Below are positions 1-8,092 of a stretch of 58,123 nt of DNA, piece by piece; the stretch's first letter is position 1, and the number at the start of each line of letters is the position of its first letter. The translations under genes were made by a program, and so were the position numbers. The notes under the pieces are model-generated. The model had not been told where the DNA came from. It saw nothing but the letters and a program-made list of their open reading frames with translations, and made no database searches. This stretch comes from an archaeon (GTDB lineage Archaea; Thermoproteota; Nitrososphaeria; Nitrososphaerales; Gagatemarchaeaceae): positions 1-58,123 of the forward strand of contig JAJZNC010000035.1 of assembly GCA_021848045.1 (NCBI GenBank). The letters run 5' to 3'.

Positions 1-164
1 GCTTGAGCGCTGCGGCTGAGGTTCTGCCTCCGTTCGCCGGGCGGCCTTCGCCCTCAAAGCAGCCGAGGGCCCGAGGGTCGCTGCAGAGGCATCCGGGGAC
101 CTCGACCGACGTCACCTTCCCGGGGTTTGGGGTCCTCCGCGACACCGGGGCGTCCGAGCGACCC
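1..164. other. left edge, no supported gene
   Basis: This is the sequence downstream of gltX. On the minus strand a GTG at 115 opens a reading frame that runs off the window edge (start Met-Thr-Ser-Val-Glu-Val-Pro-Gly-Cys). I recognise no family in it and the only purine-rich stretch is about 18 bases upstream, so I do not call it a gene. Confidence 0.3.
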
Positions 165-1925
165 TCAGGGATGCGCGAGGACGCACCTTCCCGGCGCGTC
201 CACCCGCACGAACCCGTACCTCGGGAACTGGACGATGTCCCCGACGGCGAGGTTAGAGAACGCCGCCTCGGCGCAGCCCTTCCGCACCCTGAGGCTGTGG
301 GGGTTGGGCGTCTCGTCCTCGAGGAAGAGCTCCGCCGGCTCGAGGACACTGACGTCCCTCTTCTCCGAGTCGTCCAGCACCCACTGGACCTTCCTCACGT
401 CCGGGAGCCTCTCGTCGCCCACGAACTCCGCCTGCGACGAGTCGCCCTTCTTGGTCAGCCTGACGTTGTAGAGGTCCATGAGGCGGAAGACCTCACCCGG
501 CCTCATCGCGTCCACGTCGGCGCCGGGCACGAGCAGGCGGGGGCCCTCGGGGACAGAGACAGCCCTCCGCCCCAGGCCCTCGAACGTGGGGTGGAACTGC
601 AGCGAAAGGTCCTTCTGGGGCCCGCCCTTCACCCGCAGCTGGACGGGGTCGGGTACGAAGTAGACGCGGAGGGAGATCGGGTCGAGTATCTTCCTGTTGA
701 CCGCGAAGAGGAGCGTCCAGTCGAAGGTGTGCTCGGTCTTCCCGTAGCCCACCTGGAGGGTGAACTGCCTGATGGCCTCGGGGAGTATCCCCCTGCGCTT
801 GACCCCCTCGATCGTGGGCATCCTAGGGTCGTCCCACCCGGAGACCACCTTCTCCTCGACGAGCGGCCTGAGGAGCCTCTTGGAGACCGGGGTGCCCTTG
901 AAGTTGAAGCGCGAGAACTGCTCCACCACGACTGGCGGGAACCTGAGCAGCTCCCTGATCCGCTCCTGGAGGGAGACGTGGAACTCCGAGCTCCTGAGGA
1001 TGTGGGTGACCTCGCAGAGCTTGTCCTCCACCACCACCTCGAAGTCGTAGACCGGCCAGACCACGTACTTGGTCCCGACCACCGGGTGGGCGGCCTGGAT
1101 CACCCTGAGGATGTTGGGGTCGCGGAGCGAGGCGTCGAGGCCCTGCATGTCGCCCTTGAGCCGGATCACCCACTCGCCCTCCTTGTACCTCCGCGCGAGC
1201 ATCCCTTCCCAGACCTTGAGGTTGGCCTCCACGGGGTGCGTGCGGTGCTCGCAGGGCTTGCCCTCCGCCCGGAGCTTCTTGACGAGGTCGGCGGGGCAGG
1301 CGCACGCGTAGGCCTCGCCCATCTCCACCAGCCTCCTCGCGTGGAAGTAGAGGACCTCCATGTCGGAGGAGACGTTCTTCTCGTGGTCCCACCGTATACC
1401 CACCCACCTGTACCCGTCCCTGAACGAGTCGTAGTAGTCCTTCCTGACCTTCCGCGGGTTCGTGTCCTCGAACCTGAGCCAGAGCTCGCCCTGGTACATG
1501 TCCCTGTAGGCGGAGTTGATCACGCCCGCCATCGCGTGGCCGATGGTCATGTAGCCGGAGGGCTCGGGCGGGAGCCTGAGAACGACCTTCCCCTTCGTCG
1601 CGTGGGGGAGGGGCGGGAACTGGGTGGCCTGCGCCTTGTCCTCGGCCTTCTGCTGGGCCCTCTTCGCGTTGCTGGCGGCCAGGGCCTCGGGGTACTTCGC
1701 CTCCAGGAGGGCCTGCTGCTCCCCGAGGGAGAGGGAGTTGACCCTCCTCACCGCCTCGGCTGCGGCCTTCGCGACCTCCCCTGCCATCCCCCTGATCTCG
1801 GGGGACTCGCCGAGGCTCTTGCCCACCACGGCGCCCACCTCGGCCGTGCCCGAGTGCGCCGCCGCGTTGAAGAGGGCGTTCCGCTCGATGGCTTCCAGCT
1901 GGCCAGGGGTGAGGGTCTTTGGCAT
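165..1925 (-). CDS. gltX: glutamyl-tRNA synthetase, archaeal type
   Basis: Charges tRNA-Glu (and tRNA-Gln where Glu-tRNA-Gln amidation is used) in the cytoplasm. The 586-residue protein has an archaeal/eukaryal-type N-terminal helical extension of about 110 residues, then the class I catalytic core with PPEPSGYMTIGH (HIGH region, residues 119-130) and the KMSKS-equivalent VSKRLL, and a C-terminal beta-barrel anticodon domain. The first histidine of HIGH is Thr here, so the motif reads TIGH. The ATG at 1925 is chosen because a TATA-like box lies about 28 bases upstream; an in-frame TTG at 1952 falls inside that box. It follows idsA by 40 bases and ends the isoprenoid cluster, the usual archaeal neighbourhood. 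Identification is firm; tRNA specificity is not visible. Confidence 0.95.
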   Translation of the reverse strand: MPKTLTPGQLEAIERNALFNAAAHSGTAEVGAVVGKSLGESPEIRGMAGEVAKAAAEAVRRVNSLSLGEQQALLEAKYPEALAASNAKRAQQKAEDKAQATQFPPLPHATKGKVVLRLPPEPSGYMTIGHAMAGVINSAYRDMYQGELWLRFEDTNPRKVRKDYYDSFRDGYRWVGIRWDHEKNVSSDMEVLYFHARRLVEMGEAYACACPADLVKKLRAEGKPCEHRTHPVEANLKVWEGMLARRYKEGEWVIRLKGDMQGLDASLRDPNILRVIQAAHPVVGTKYVVWPVYDFEVVVEDKLCEVTHILRSSEFHVSLQERIRELLRFPPVVVEQFSRFNFKGTPVSKRLLRPLVEEKVVSGWDDPRMPTIEGVKRRGILPEAIRQFTLQVGYGKTEHTFDWTLLFAVNRKILDPISLRVYFVPDPVQLRVKGGPQKDLSLQFHPTFEGLGRRAVSVPEGPRLLVPGADVDAMRPGEVFRLMDLYNVRLTKKGDSSQAEFVGDERLPDVRKVQWVLDDSEKRDVSVLEPAELFLEDETPNPHSLRVRKGCAEAAFSNLAVGDIVQFPRYGFVRVDAPGRCVLAHP

Positions 1926-1949
1926 CCGGCCACGCCATCGACGAGGCCG

Positions 1950-1959
1950 CAATATATCT
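1950..1959 (-). promoter_or_regulatory. TATA-like box for gltX
   Basis: AAGATATATT on the minus strand, centred about 29 bases before the gltX ATG, in the 40-base gap after idsA. It suggests gltX has its own short-leader or leaderless promoter besides read-through. Confidence 0.5.
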
Positions 1960-1965
1960 TGACGG

Positions 1966-3009
1966 CTACCAGTCGCGCTCGACGGCGAACCGCGCCACCG
2001 CGTCGAGGCAGTCGGCGGCCTCCTCGGCAGCGCGCCCGGCCTTCCAGTCGGCCTCCCTGAGCATGGCCCTGGCCTCGCTCACCAGGCGGGAGGAGGTCAT
2101 CCTCGCGTACTCTATCGCGTCGTACTTTTGGATGAGCTCGAGCAGCTCGCCGACCCGCCTCCTCCTGCGCTCGCGGGGGAGCTTGAAGACCGACGCCACC
2201 CGCTCCCGCTCGGCGGGGGTGCACTCCGAGATCAGCCTGATCAGGACGAGGGTCCGCTTCCCCTCGAGCAGGTCGTCGCCGATCTCCTTGCCGTACTTGG
2301 ACTGGTCGCCAGAGAGGTTGAGGATGTCGTCGTGGATCTGGAAGCCCACGCCCAGCTTCTTCCCGGCCTCGACGACGAGTCCGAGCGAGGCGGCGTCCGC
2401 CCCGCCCACCACCCCGCCGAGGCGCATGGGCCCGATGACCGTGTACCACGAGGTCTTGTGGGTGCACATGTCGAAGTAGTCCTGCTCGGTGAGGTCCCAC
2501 CTGTCGCCGACGACCCAGCCGAGCTCGATGTGCTGCCCCTCGGTGGTCTTGCGCACCATGTTGTAGAACTCCTCCATCACCCGGAGGGTCTTCTCGTCGG
2601 AGAGGCGCTCCCTGTTCTTGAGGAGGGCGCCCCACATCAGGGCGTGGAGGCCGTCCCCGGCGTTGAGCGCGAGCCTCCAGTCGTACTTCCTGTGGAGGGT
2701 GGGGGAGCCCCGCCTCATCTCTGAGCCGTCCTCGATGTCGTCGTGGATGAGGATCCAGTGCTGGAAGAGCTCGATGCACGCCGCGGTCACCAGCGAGTCC
2801 TCCTCGCGCCCGCCGAACGCGGTGCAGGACTTTACGCACAGCAGCGCGCGCATCCCCTTGGCGGGGCGGGCGGGGTAGTCCCTGAGCATCCTGTAGAGCA
2901 GGTCGACCTCCTTTATCGGGCTCTTCCTGGGCAGGAACTCCTCCATGATCAGCTTGTCCACGGAGGACTTTACCCTGACCATCTCGGAGAGCATCTTGTC
3001 GGTCTGCAT
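1966..3009 (-). CDS. idsA: polyprenyl (geranylgeranyl/farnesyl) diphosphate synthase
   Basis: Condenses isopentenyl diphosphate with allylic diphosphates to make the C15-C20 chains of archaeal lipids. The 347-residue trans-prenyltransferase has both Asp-rich Mg-binding motifs: DDIED at residues 90-94 (followed by the conserved MRRG) and DDILN at 227-231. The residue five before the first motif is Trp85, a bulky side chain at a position known to limit chain length, so product length needs assay. The start is the ATG at 3009 rather than a TTG one codon earlier. It lies downstream of mevalonate kinase and isopentenyl phosphate kinase on the same strand and upstream of gltX. The isopentenyl diphosphate isomerase and RNase J genes often found between IPK and this gene in archaea are absent here. 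Confidence 0.93.
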   Translation of the reverse strand: MQTDKMLSEMVRVKSSVDKLIMEEFLPRKSPIKEVDLLYRMLRDYPARPAKGMRALLCVKSCTAFGGREEDSLVTAACIELFQHWILIHDDIEDGSEMRRGSPTLHRKYDWRLALNAGDGLHALMWGALLKNRERLSDEKTLRVMEEFYNMVRKTTEGQHIELGWVVGDRWDLTEQDYFDMCTHKTSWYTVIGPMRLGGVVGGADAASLGLVVEAGKKLGVGFQIHDDILNLSGDQSKYGKEIGDDLLEGKRTLVLIRLISECTPAERERVASVFKLPRERRRRRVGELLELIQKYDAIEYARMTSSRLVSEARAMLREADWKAGRAAEEAADCLDAVARFAVERDW

Positions 3010-3084
3010 CAAGCGAGGGGGCGCCTCCCCCCTAGCGGGCCGCGTCGTTCGCCCCCCGGAGGCGGGTTGGCGCTGGAGAGAATC

Positions 3085-3852
3085 CTAGCCGCTGGAGACA
3101 CCTCGAGCTACCCTTACGGTGGTTCCGTGGAACTCCACGCCCTTTAAGGCTTTAGAGAACTCGCCTGGCGCTAGCCCGGATACGAGGCGGACCTCGGTCC
3201 CCGCGGCGGCCATCCTCAGGGCCTCGCTGACCTTGAAGGCGATGCCCCCCGTAGCGTCGGCGAGGGAGCCGGGCAGGGGTGCGGCCCCCTCCCCGAGGGT
3301 CTCGACCACCCTGCCGTCGTCGTCGAGGACGCCCGCCACGTCCAGCGCCATCACGCACCGCTCCGCCCCGAGCATCTCTGAGAGCTCGACGCAGATGGTG
3401 TCCCCGGAGAGGACCCGGAACCCCTTCCCGTCGTGGACGACGTCGCCGAAGGTGAGCGGGGCGGCCCCCGCGGCGATGAGCCTCCGAAGGAAGGAGCGGC
3501 CGCCCCCGCCCTCGAGGTCGAGGAGGGTGAAGGGCGAAAAGGTGTAGGGACGGAGCCCGGCGGAGGTGAGGGAGGCGCTCACCATGGCGTCGAGCCTGAG
3601 CATCGCCTCCCTCGTCTCGCTCACCCCCTCGGCGGAGGCTGCGGAGGCCCTCGACGAGAGGCCGTACCTCTTCGCGAGGGGGTGCCCGAACGAGCCTCCC
3701 CCGTGGACGACCACGACGGGGAGCCCCGAGGAGGCGATCGCCATGCCGAGGGCGCGGACGGCCTCCTCCCTGTACGAGAAGGAGACCTTCTTGTCGGTGA
3801 TGACGGAGCCGCCGAGCTTCACGACGACGGGGGAGGGCGGACGCCTGCTCAT
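3085..3852 (-). CDS. ipk: isopentenyl phosphate kinase
   Basis: Phosphorylates isopentenyl phosphate to isopentenyl diphosphate, the last kinase step of the archaeal modified mevalonate pathway. It is an amino-acid-kinase-fold protein of 255 residues with the N-terminal KLGGSVIT glycine-rich segment and the family-defining GGGSFGH, whose histidine contacts the substrate phosphate. A DxxG-type nucleotide segment (ALDVAGVLDDDG) follows in the C-terminal half. The ATG at 3852 overlaps the mvk stop as ATGA, indicating translational coupling; a GTG three codons earlier is less likely. Its presence next to mvk implies decarboxylation happens at the monophosphate level, or that the classical and modified routes coexist. 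Confidence 0.94.
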   Translation of the reverse strand: MSRRPPSPVVVKLGGSVITDKKVSFSYREEAVRALGMAIASSGLPVVVVHGGGSFGHPLAKRYGLSSRASAASAEGVSETREAMLRLDAMVSASLTSAGLRPYTFSPFTLLDLEGGGGRSFLRRLIAAGAAPLTFGDVVHDGKGFRVLSGDTICVELSEMLGAERCVMALDVAGVLDDDGRVVETLGEGAAPLPGSLADATGGIAFKVSEALRMAAAGTEVRLVSGLAPGEFSKALKGVEFHGTTVRVARGVSSG

Positions 3853-4772
3853 TCTCTCCACGCCCTCGCCCCGGCGGCCGGGACCCTCGTGAGGAAGGCG
3901 TCATAGCCCCTCCTCCTGAGCTTCGAGACGACCCCCTCCGCAGCGGCGCGGCCAGGGGGAGGGACGGCGAGGACGCTCCCCCCGCCCCCGGCCCCCGTGA
4001 GCTTGGCCCCGAGGCACCCCAGCGAGAGGCAGAGGTCGACCAGCCCGTCGAGGGCGGCGGTGGAGGCGCCCACGCGCCCGAGGACGGCGTGGCTGTAGGT
4101 CATCAGGAGCCCCAGGGCGCGGGCGTCGCCGTCGCCGAGGGCACCCTCGCAGAGCCCCGAGACCATCGAGGCGCCCTCGCAGAGCCCGCCGAAGAGCGAG
4201 GGATGGGATGCCCTCTCCTCGCCCACCCGCTTGATGAGGGCACCCGTCGACCTGCGGGCCCCCGAGTAGACCACGAGGAGGGTGAGCGGGGAGCCGAGGC
4301 GGAGCGCGCGGGGAGGCTCCCCCCTCCTGAATGCTATCACCCCGCCCATAGCGGAGGCGGCGGTGTCGATCCCCGACGGGTTGCCGTGGACGAGCCGCTC
4401 GCCCACGAGGCCCGCCTCTGCGAGGCGCATCCCCTCGAGCCCCCAGCCCTCGAGCGCGCTCGCCGCGCCGGCGACGGCGACCATGGCCGCGGCGGAGGAC
4501 CCCAGCCCGGCGCCGGGCGCCAGGGTGGAGGAGACCGATATCGAGACGCGCGGCTCCGCCCCCATGGACGCGTAGAGTGACTCGACGACCTTCCTCGCCG
4601 GCCCGAGGGCGAGGGGGGCGCGGACGGGGGCGGAGAGGAGGAGGCGGTCGCTCCGGGTCGCCTCCGCCCGCACCTTCCTCTCTATCGCGGCTGCCACGGC
4701 TTCCGCCCCGTGGACCACGAAGTGCTCTCCCGAGACGATCACCTTGCCGGGAGCCTCAGCGACGCCCTTCAA
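3849..4772 (-). CDS. mvk: mevalonate kinase
   Basis: ATP-dependent phosphorylation of mevalonate, the first committed kinase of isoprenoid synthesis. This 307-residue GHMP kinase has APGKVIVSGEHFVVHG at the N-terminus, the phosphate-binding loop PGAGLGSSAA, the conserved GNPSGIDT containing the catalytic Asp, and the C-terminal GHMP motif KLTGAGGGGS. The start is a TTG directly before the conserved APGK block; no ATG is available nearby, and a promoter is not obvious, so it may be read through from the propeller gene upstream. It overlaps ipk by four bases. Confidence 0.94.
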   Translation of the reverse strand: MKGVAEAPGKVIVSGEHFVVHGAEAVAAAIERKVRAEATRSDRLLLSAPVRAPLALGPARKVVESLYASMGAEPRVSISVSSTLAPGAGLGSSAAAMVAVAGAASALEGWGLEGMRLAEAGLVGERLVHGNPSGIDTAASAMGGVIAFRRGEPPRALRLGSPLTLLVVYSGARRSTGALIKRVGEERASHPSLFGGLCEGASMVSGLCEGALGDGDARALGLLMTYSHAVLGRVGASTAALDGLVDLCLSLGCLGAKLTGAGGGGSVLAVPPPGRAAAEGVVSKLRRRGYDAFLTRVPAAGARAWRE

Positions 4773-4839
4773 CCGCGCCCGCCGGGAGGGGCGCGTCCCA
4801 TAGGCGTTTCGTTTGCGACCGGGGTGGCCGGCCCGGGGG

Positions 4840-5841
4840 CTAGCGGAGGACAGAGATGGAGGAGCCCGCCCCGTCGGCGACGAAGAGCTCCCCCCTCGCA
4901 GGGTCGTAGGCGAGGGCGACGGGCCCCGCCCCCGCGCCCACGGAGTAGACGAGGCGGAATGGGGGCGCGTCGGAGAGGACGGAGACCGTGTCGCCGTGGT
5001 AGTCGCTCACGAAGACCCGGCCGCCCGAGGGGTCGACGGCGACGTCGGTCGGGCCGCTCCCCGCGGGGACGGTGGCTACGAGGGAGTCGGTGGAGGCCGA
5101 GATCACGGAGAGGGTCCCGCCCAGGTAGTCGGCGACGAAGACCTCCGCCCGCCCCGGGTCGTACGCGACGTCCCAGGGGCCCGCGCCCACGCCCACCGTG
5201 GCCACCACGGAGTCGGTCGAGCCTGAGATCACGGAGGTGGCGTTGGAGCCGTAGTCGGTGACGAAGAGCCGCCCGTCGGAGGGGTCGTAGGCCACCGCCC
5301 GGGGGCTCTGCCCGACCACGATGGTCGCGACCACGGGGTACGGGGCCGAGTCTGAGACGACGGAGACCGTGTCGCCGCCGAAGTCGGCCACGAAGACCTC
5401 GCCTCTGGACGGGTCGTAGGCCATGCCCCGCGGGTCCGCGCCCACCTTCACGGTCGCGACGACCGAGTTGTTGGAGACGGAGACGACCGAGAGGGCGCCG
5501 TCGAGCTCGTCGGAGACGAAGAGGAGCCCCTTCGCCTGGTCGTAGGCCACCCCGAACGGCCACCTCCCCACGGTGACCGTCGCCACCACCGAGGCGGTCG
5601 CGGCGGAGATCACGGAGAGGGTCCCCGGGGCGAAGGGAGGGCCGAGGAAGGCCCCGCTGGGGACGAAGAGCTCGCCCAGGGAGGGGTCGTAGACGACGTC
5701 CCAGGGCATCGCGGGGACGGGGACTGTGGCGACGACCCGCGGTGGGCGGGGCGAGGGGGCGGGGAGGGCGGAGGGCAGCACGAGGACGGCCAGGAGGAGA
5801 AGGGCGGCGGCGACGGGGAGGAGGGGGGCGAGCCTGCGCAA
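4840..5841 (-). CDS. secreted YVTN-type beta-propeller protein
   Basis: A 333-residue protein with an N-terminal hydrophobic signal or anchor (residues 5-28) and then about seven tandem repeats of roughly 42 residues, each carrying a VxYDP...ELFVxDxxxxTxSV block and a VVATVxVGxxP block. This is the surface-layer YVTN propeller pattern seen in many archaeal exported proteins. The ligand or function is unknown. It starts at a TTG 30 bases after a TATA-like element and sits between S2 and mvk, a place where MEMO-family genes lie in other archaea. It is probably a cell-surface protein unrelated to isoprenoid synthesis. Confidence 0.8.
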   Translation of the reverse strand: MRRLAPLLPVAAALLLLAVLVLPSALPAPSPRPPRVVATVPVPAMPWDVVYDPSLGELFVPSGAFLGPPFAPGTLSVISAATASVVATVTVGRWPFGVAYDQAKGLLFVSDELDGALSVVSVSNNSVVATVKVGADPRGMAYDPSRGEVFVADFGGDTVSVVSDSAPYPVVATIVVGQSPRAVAYDPSDGRLFVTDYGSNATSVISGSTDSVVATVGVGAGPWDVAYDPGRAEVFVADYLGGTLSVISASTDSLVATVPAGSGPTDVAVDPSGGRVFVSDYHGDTVSVLSDAPPFRLVYSVGAGAGPVALAYDPARGELFVADGAGSSISVLR

Positions 5842-5867
5842 TTGGGTCGGGAGGAACGCGGCCTGGG

Positions 5868-5880
5868 GCTTAATCTGTTT
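5868..5880 (-). promoter_or_regulatory. TATA-like box for the YVTN propeller gene
   Basis: AAACAGATTAAGC on the minus strand, centred about 32 bases before the TTG start. Spacing fits a leaderless transcript. Confidence 0.4.
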
Positions 5881-5895
5881 CGCGGGGGCAGGAGG

Positions 5896-6588
5896 TCAGC
5901 GGAAGCGCCTGGGGCGCTCCTCTTCCTCTTCCTCCACATCGGCCTCGGTCATCTTGGTCTCAAAGTCGTCGATGGTGTACTTTAGCTGCTGGTCGCCCGT
6001 GAGGAGGGACGAGTGGGTCAGCACGGAGCGCGCCAGGAGGTAGAATATCGTCGCGAGCGACCTCCTCCCACGGTTGTTCCCCGGGATGACGAGGTCGACG
6101 TCGTCGGTGATGTTGTCGGTGTCGCAGACCGCTATCACGGGGGTGCCCATGTTGGCGGCCTCCACGATCGCCTGGGTGTCCGAGGCCGGGTCGGCGACCA
6201 CTATCAGCTCCACGTCGAGGTGGCCGGGGAAGAGCGGGTTGGTGAGCGTCCCGGGCATGAAGCGCCCCACGACGGGTATCGCCTGGGTGAGCTCGCAGAA
6301 CTTCTCGACGGGGACCTTGCCGTAGTCGCGGCTGGTGTAGACGACGACGTTCTGGGGGCCGACGAACGAGATGAACTTGCCCGCCACGTCGATCCTGTGG
6401 AGGGTCTTTGAGTAGTCGAGGAGGTGGAGCCCGTCAGGCCTAGGCCTGGTGGTGAACTGCTCCATGCTCTTGGTCCTGACCTGGGTGCCTATCCTTATCC
6501 CCGTGGCCAGCAGCGCCTTCTCCGAGAGGAGGGGGACGACCATCTTCTCCTCGGAGCCAGCGTCGTCCCCGTCTTGGGAGGACATCAT
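5896..6588 (-). CDS. rps2: ribosomal protein uS2
   Basis: Small-subunit protein of about 230 residues with the archaeal/eukaryal S2 signatures (GTQVRTKSMEQF, the PRPDGLHLLD block, VADPASD and IPGNNRGRRSLA) and an acidic C-terminal tail (EEEEEERPRRFR). Starts are possible at ATG 6588, ATG 6585 or GTG 6597; I use ATG 6588. In archaea S2 normally follows RpoK and enolase in the L13-S9-RpoN cluster; here three plus-strand genes separate it from enolase, so it has its own promoter. Confidence 0.95.
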   Translation of the reverse strand: MMSSQDGDDAGSEEKMVVPLLSEKALLATGIRIGTQVRTKSMEQFTTRPRPDGLHLLDYSKTLHRIDVAGKFISFVGPQNVVVYTSRDYGKVPVEKFCELTQAIPVVGRFMPGTLTNPLFPGHLDVELIVVADPASDTQAIVEAANMGTPVIAVCDTDNITDDVDLVIPGNNRGRRSLATIFYLLARSVLTHSSLLTGDQQLKYTIDDFETKMTEADVEEEEEERPRRFR

Positions 6589-6637
6589 GTTAGCCACATT
6601 CCCGTCAAGCCGAGCTTTTCGGCATCTTCGGGAACCT

Positions 6638-6648
6638 CATTTAAACAT
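6638..6648 (-). promoter_or_regulatory. TATA-like box for rps2
   Basis: Minus-strand TGTTTAAATGA about 50 bases before the S2 start, which would give a leader of about 25-30 bases. Confidence 0.45.
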
Positions 6649-6742
6649 TCCACGCGCGGGCTCTGGTAATTTCTCGTCGGCCAGAGTCGAGGAACCCGAG
6701 TGTAAACTGTCGTCATCTTGTCACCTTTTTCGATGGACGAAT

Positions 6743-6756
6743 ACACCAAAAGGTGT
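6743..6756. promoter_or_regulatory. inverted repeat ACACC-AAAA-GGTGT
   Basis: Five-base arms around a four-A spacer, lying between a weak TATA-like stretch (GAATACACC) and the start of the gene at 6780. The position would suit a repressor site, but no binding protein is identified. Confidence 0.3.
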
Positions 6757-6779
6757 AAGACCCGACATCCATCCCGAGC

Positions 6780-7274
6780 TTGAATGTGCGTAGCGCATCG
6801 AACCGGCTCAGGATTGTGGCGGCGATTCTGGCCGTGTCTTTTGTGATTTCGGCGAGCACACTATTCGTCGTCCTCGAATACGGTCTTGGCGCGAGAACTG
6901 AAACCGAGACCGAGACTGAAATGACCACCGTGACCATCACGACAAACGCGGTAGAGTTGTATAGGGTCACCTTCAACGAGACAGGAGGTTGCTACCCTGT
7001 CGCATTCGGATACTTCTACGAAAGATGGTACGTGACGATGGACAGCATTACAATAGTTCAACCGTCGAATGTAACGCTGTCGGAGGTAAACAATCAAACC
7101 GGAGGTCGTTCAGGCATTCAATACCAGCCGATATCAACGATAGTCTTCACAGTCCCAGATGGCAACTACTCTTACTACGCTTCAAATGGCGTCAGCGATA
7201 TTGGGTCTGGGTTCGTCAATGTTAGCGGTTCAAATGTCGAGGTGCCAATCGCGTCCGGTCCATACTGTCCATGA
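6780..7274 (+). CDS. exported or membrane-anchored protein with C-terminal Ig-like domain
   Basis: A 164-residue protein with an N-terminal hydrophobic segment (about residues 11-34), a Thr/Glu-rich linker (TETETETEMTTVTITT), and a C-terminal beta-rich domain with VFTVPDGNYSYYAS followed by GSGFVNVSGSNVEVPI. That pattern resembles the small Ig-like domains attached to archaeal thermopsin-like and other surface proteins; this is a resemblance only. Several NxS/T sites could be N-glycosylated. Starts are TTG 6780 or GTG 6786. The base composition is clearly more AT-rich than the ribosomal genes around it, and it interrupts the S2-enolase neighbourhood on the opposite strand, which suggests a later insertion. 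Function unknown. Confidence 0.65.
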   Translation: MNVRSASNRLRIVAAILAVSFVISASTLFVVLEYGLGARTETETETEMTTVTITTNAVELYRVTFNETGGCYPVAFGYFYERWYVTMDSITIVQPSNVTLSEVNNQTGGRSGIQYQPISTIVFTVPDGNYSYYASNGVSDIGSGFVNVSGSNVEVPIASGPYCP

Positions 7275-7620
7275 AGGACCGATAAATTTGCCGACTCGTT
7301 CGGTCCCGAAGCTCTCCGTTAAACCTCTCCATCTCATTTCTGTGGATGCGTTGAAGTTTATGTCGCGCATGTGCGCCGTGTTGCTGTTTGGGTGGCGTGT
7401 CCAATGTCCTCTTCTGGCGGCGGTCGCGAAGCTCCAAGCAGTGGTCAAATCACCCATCAAGAAACGAGCCGACCAACGCGGGGCAGCTGACGACAGTCAA
7501 CAGTCCGAATCTCCTGATGTAGATGACGATAGCCTACCAAAGCCCACGCGCGGCGGGCGGGCCGGAGGGCGGGGGGCCCTGGGCAAGCCTTAGAAGCCCC
7601 TACGCGGGCGTCCGTTCCCG
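7275..7620. other. 346-base AT-richer spacer without a supported gene
   Basis: Begins with a hairpin overlapping the upstream stop (arms CGGTCC 7256-7261 and GGACCG 7276-7281), which could act at the 3' end of the transcript. Open frames exist on both strands but show no recognisable family, start signal or convincing composition. The last 30 bases hold a weak CTTAGAAG element that may serve the cupredoxin gene. Confidence 0.4.
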
Positions 7621-8031
7621 ATGATGAGGGCGCGCGAGGCCGCCCTGCTCACGGCCGTGGTGGTCGGCGTGGCGCTCTCGGGGGCGGCGGCCTCGTTCTA
7701 CTACCTGGACGTCGCGCGCTCTCCCGCCCCCTCGGGCGCGGTGACGGTGACCATCGTGGCGGCGCACGGTAGCTTCACGCCTGCCGAGTTCTCGGTGAGG
7801 GAGGGGCAGCGCGTGACGATAGTGCTGGTGAACGACGACAGCGCTTCGCACGAGCTGGTCGTCCCGGAGTTCGAGGCGAGCACGGGGTTCGTGCAGGCGG
7901 GGTCGAGCGGCCGGGCGGCCTTCGTCGCGGACAGGGCGGGGACCTTCGGCTTCGGGGAGCCGTCCCCCTTCGGCTACCTCTCCAGCCCACAGCCAGGCGC
8001 GATGGGGACGATGACCGTCCTGCCGCCCTAA
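7621..8031 (+). CDS. cupredoxin-like exported protein lacking the copper cysteine
   Basis: A 136-residue protein with an N-terminal membrane segment (residues 9-28) and a single plastocyanin/azurin-type beta-sandwich: SFTPAEFSVREGQRVTIVLV, then SASHELVVPE with His77 at the first copper-ligand position. The C-terminal loop, normally Cys-x(n)-His-x(n)-Met, reads FGEPSPFGYLSSPQPGAMG here, with no Cys or His and only Met128 left. A type 1 copper site is therefore unlikely as read. It may be a structural cupredoxin fold or bind metal differently. Start is one of two adjacent ATGs (7621, 7624), consistent with a leaderless transcript. Confidence 0.75.
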   Translation: MMRAREAALLTAVVVGVALSGAAASFYYLDVARSPAPSGAVTVTIVAAHGSFTPAEFSVREGQRVTIVLVNDDSASHELVVPEFEASTGFVQAGSSGRAAFVADRAGTFGFGEPSPFGYLSSPQPGAMGTMTVLPP

Positions 8032-8092
8032 AGGGGGGCGCCCCGCAAGGCACATAAGACATCCCGGCGGCCGGGCCTGGAGGCGACGGTCC

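Noticed and set aside
1-115. Minus-strand open frame from GTG 115 to the window edge
   Set aside because: No recognisable protein family, weak translation signal, and only 38 codons are visible, so a real gene cannot be distinguished from chance in GC-rich sequence.
7159-7593. Open frame of 144 codons overlapping the end of the gene at 6780
   Set aside because: It overlaps a better-supported gene, has no start signal, and its protein sequence shows no coherent fold or family.
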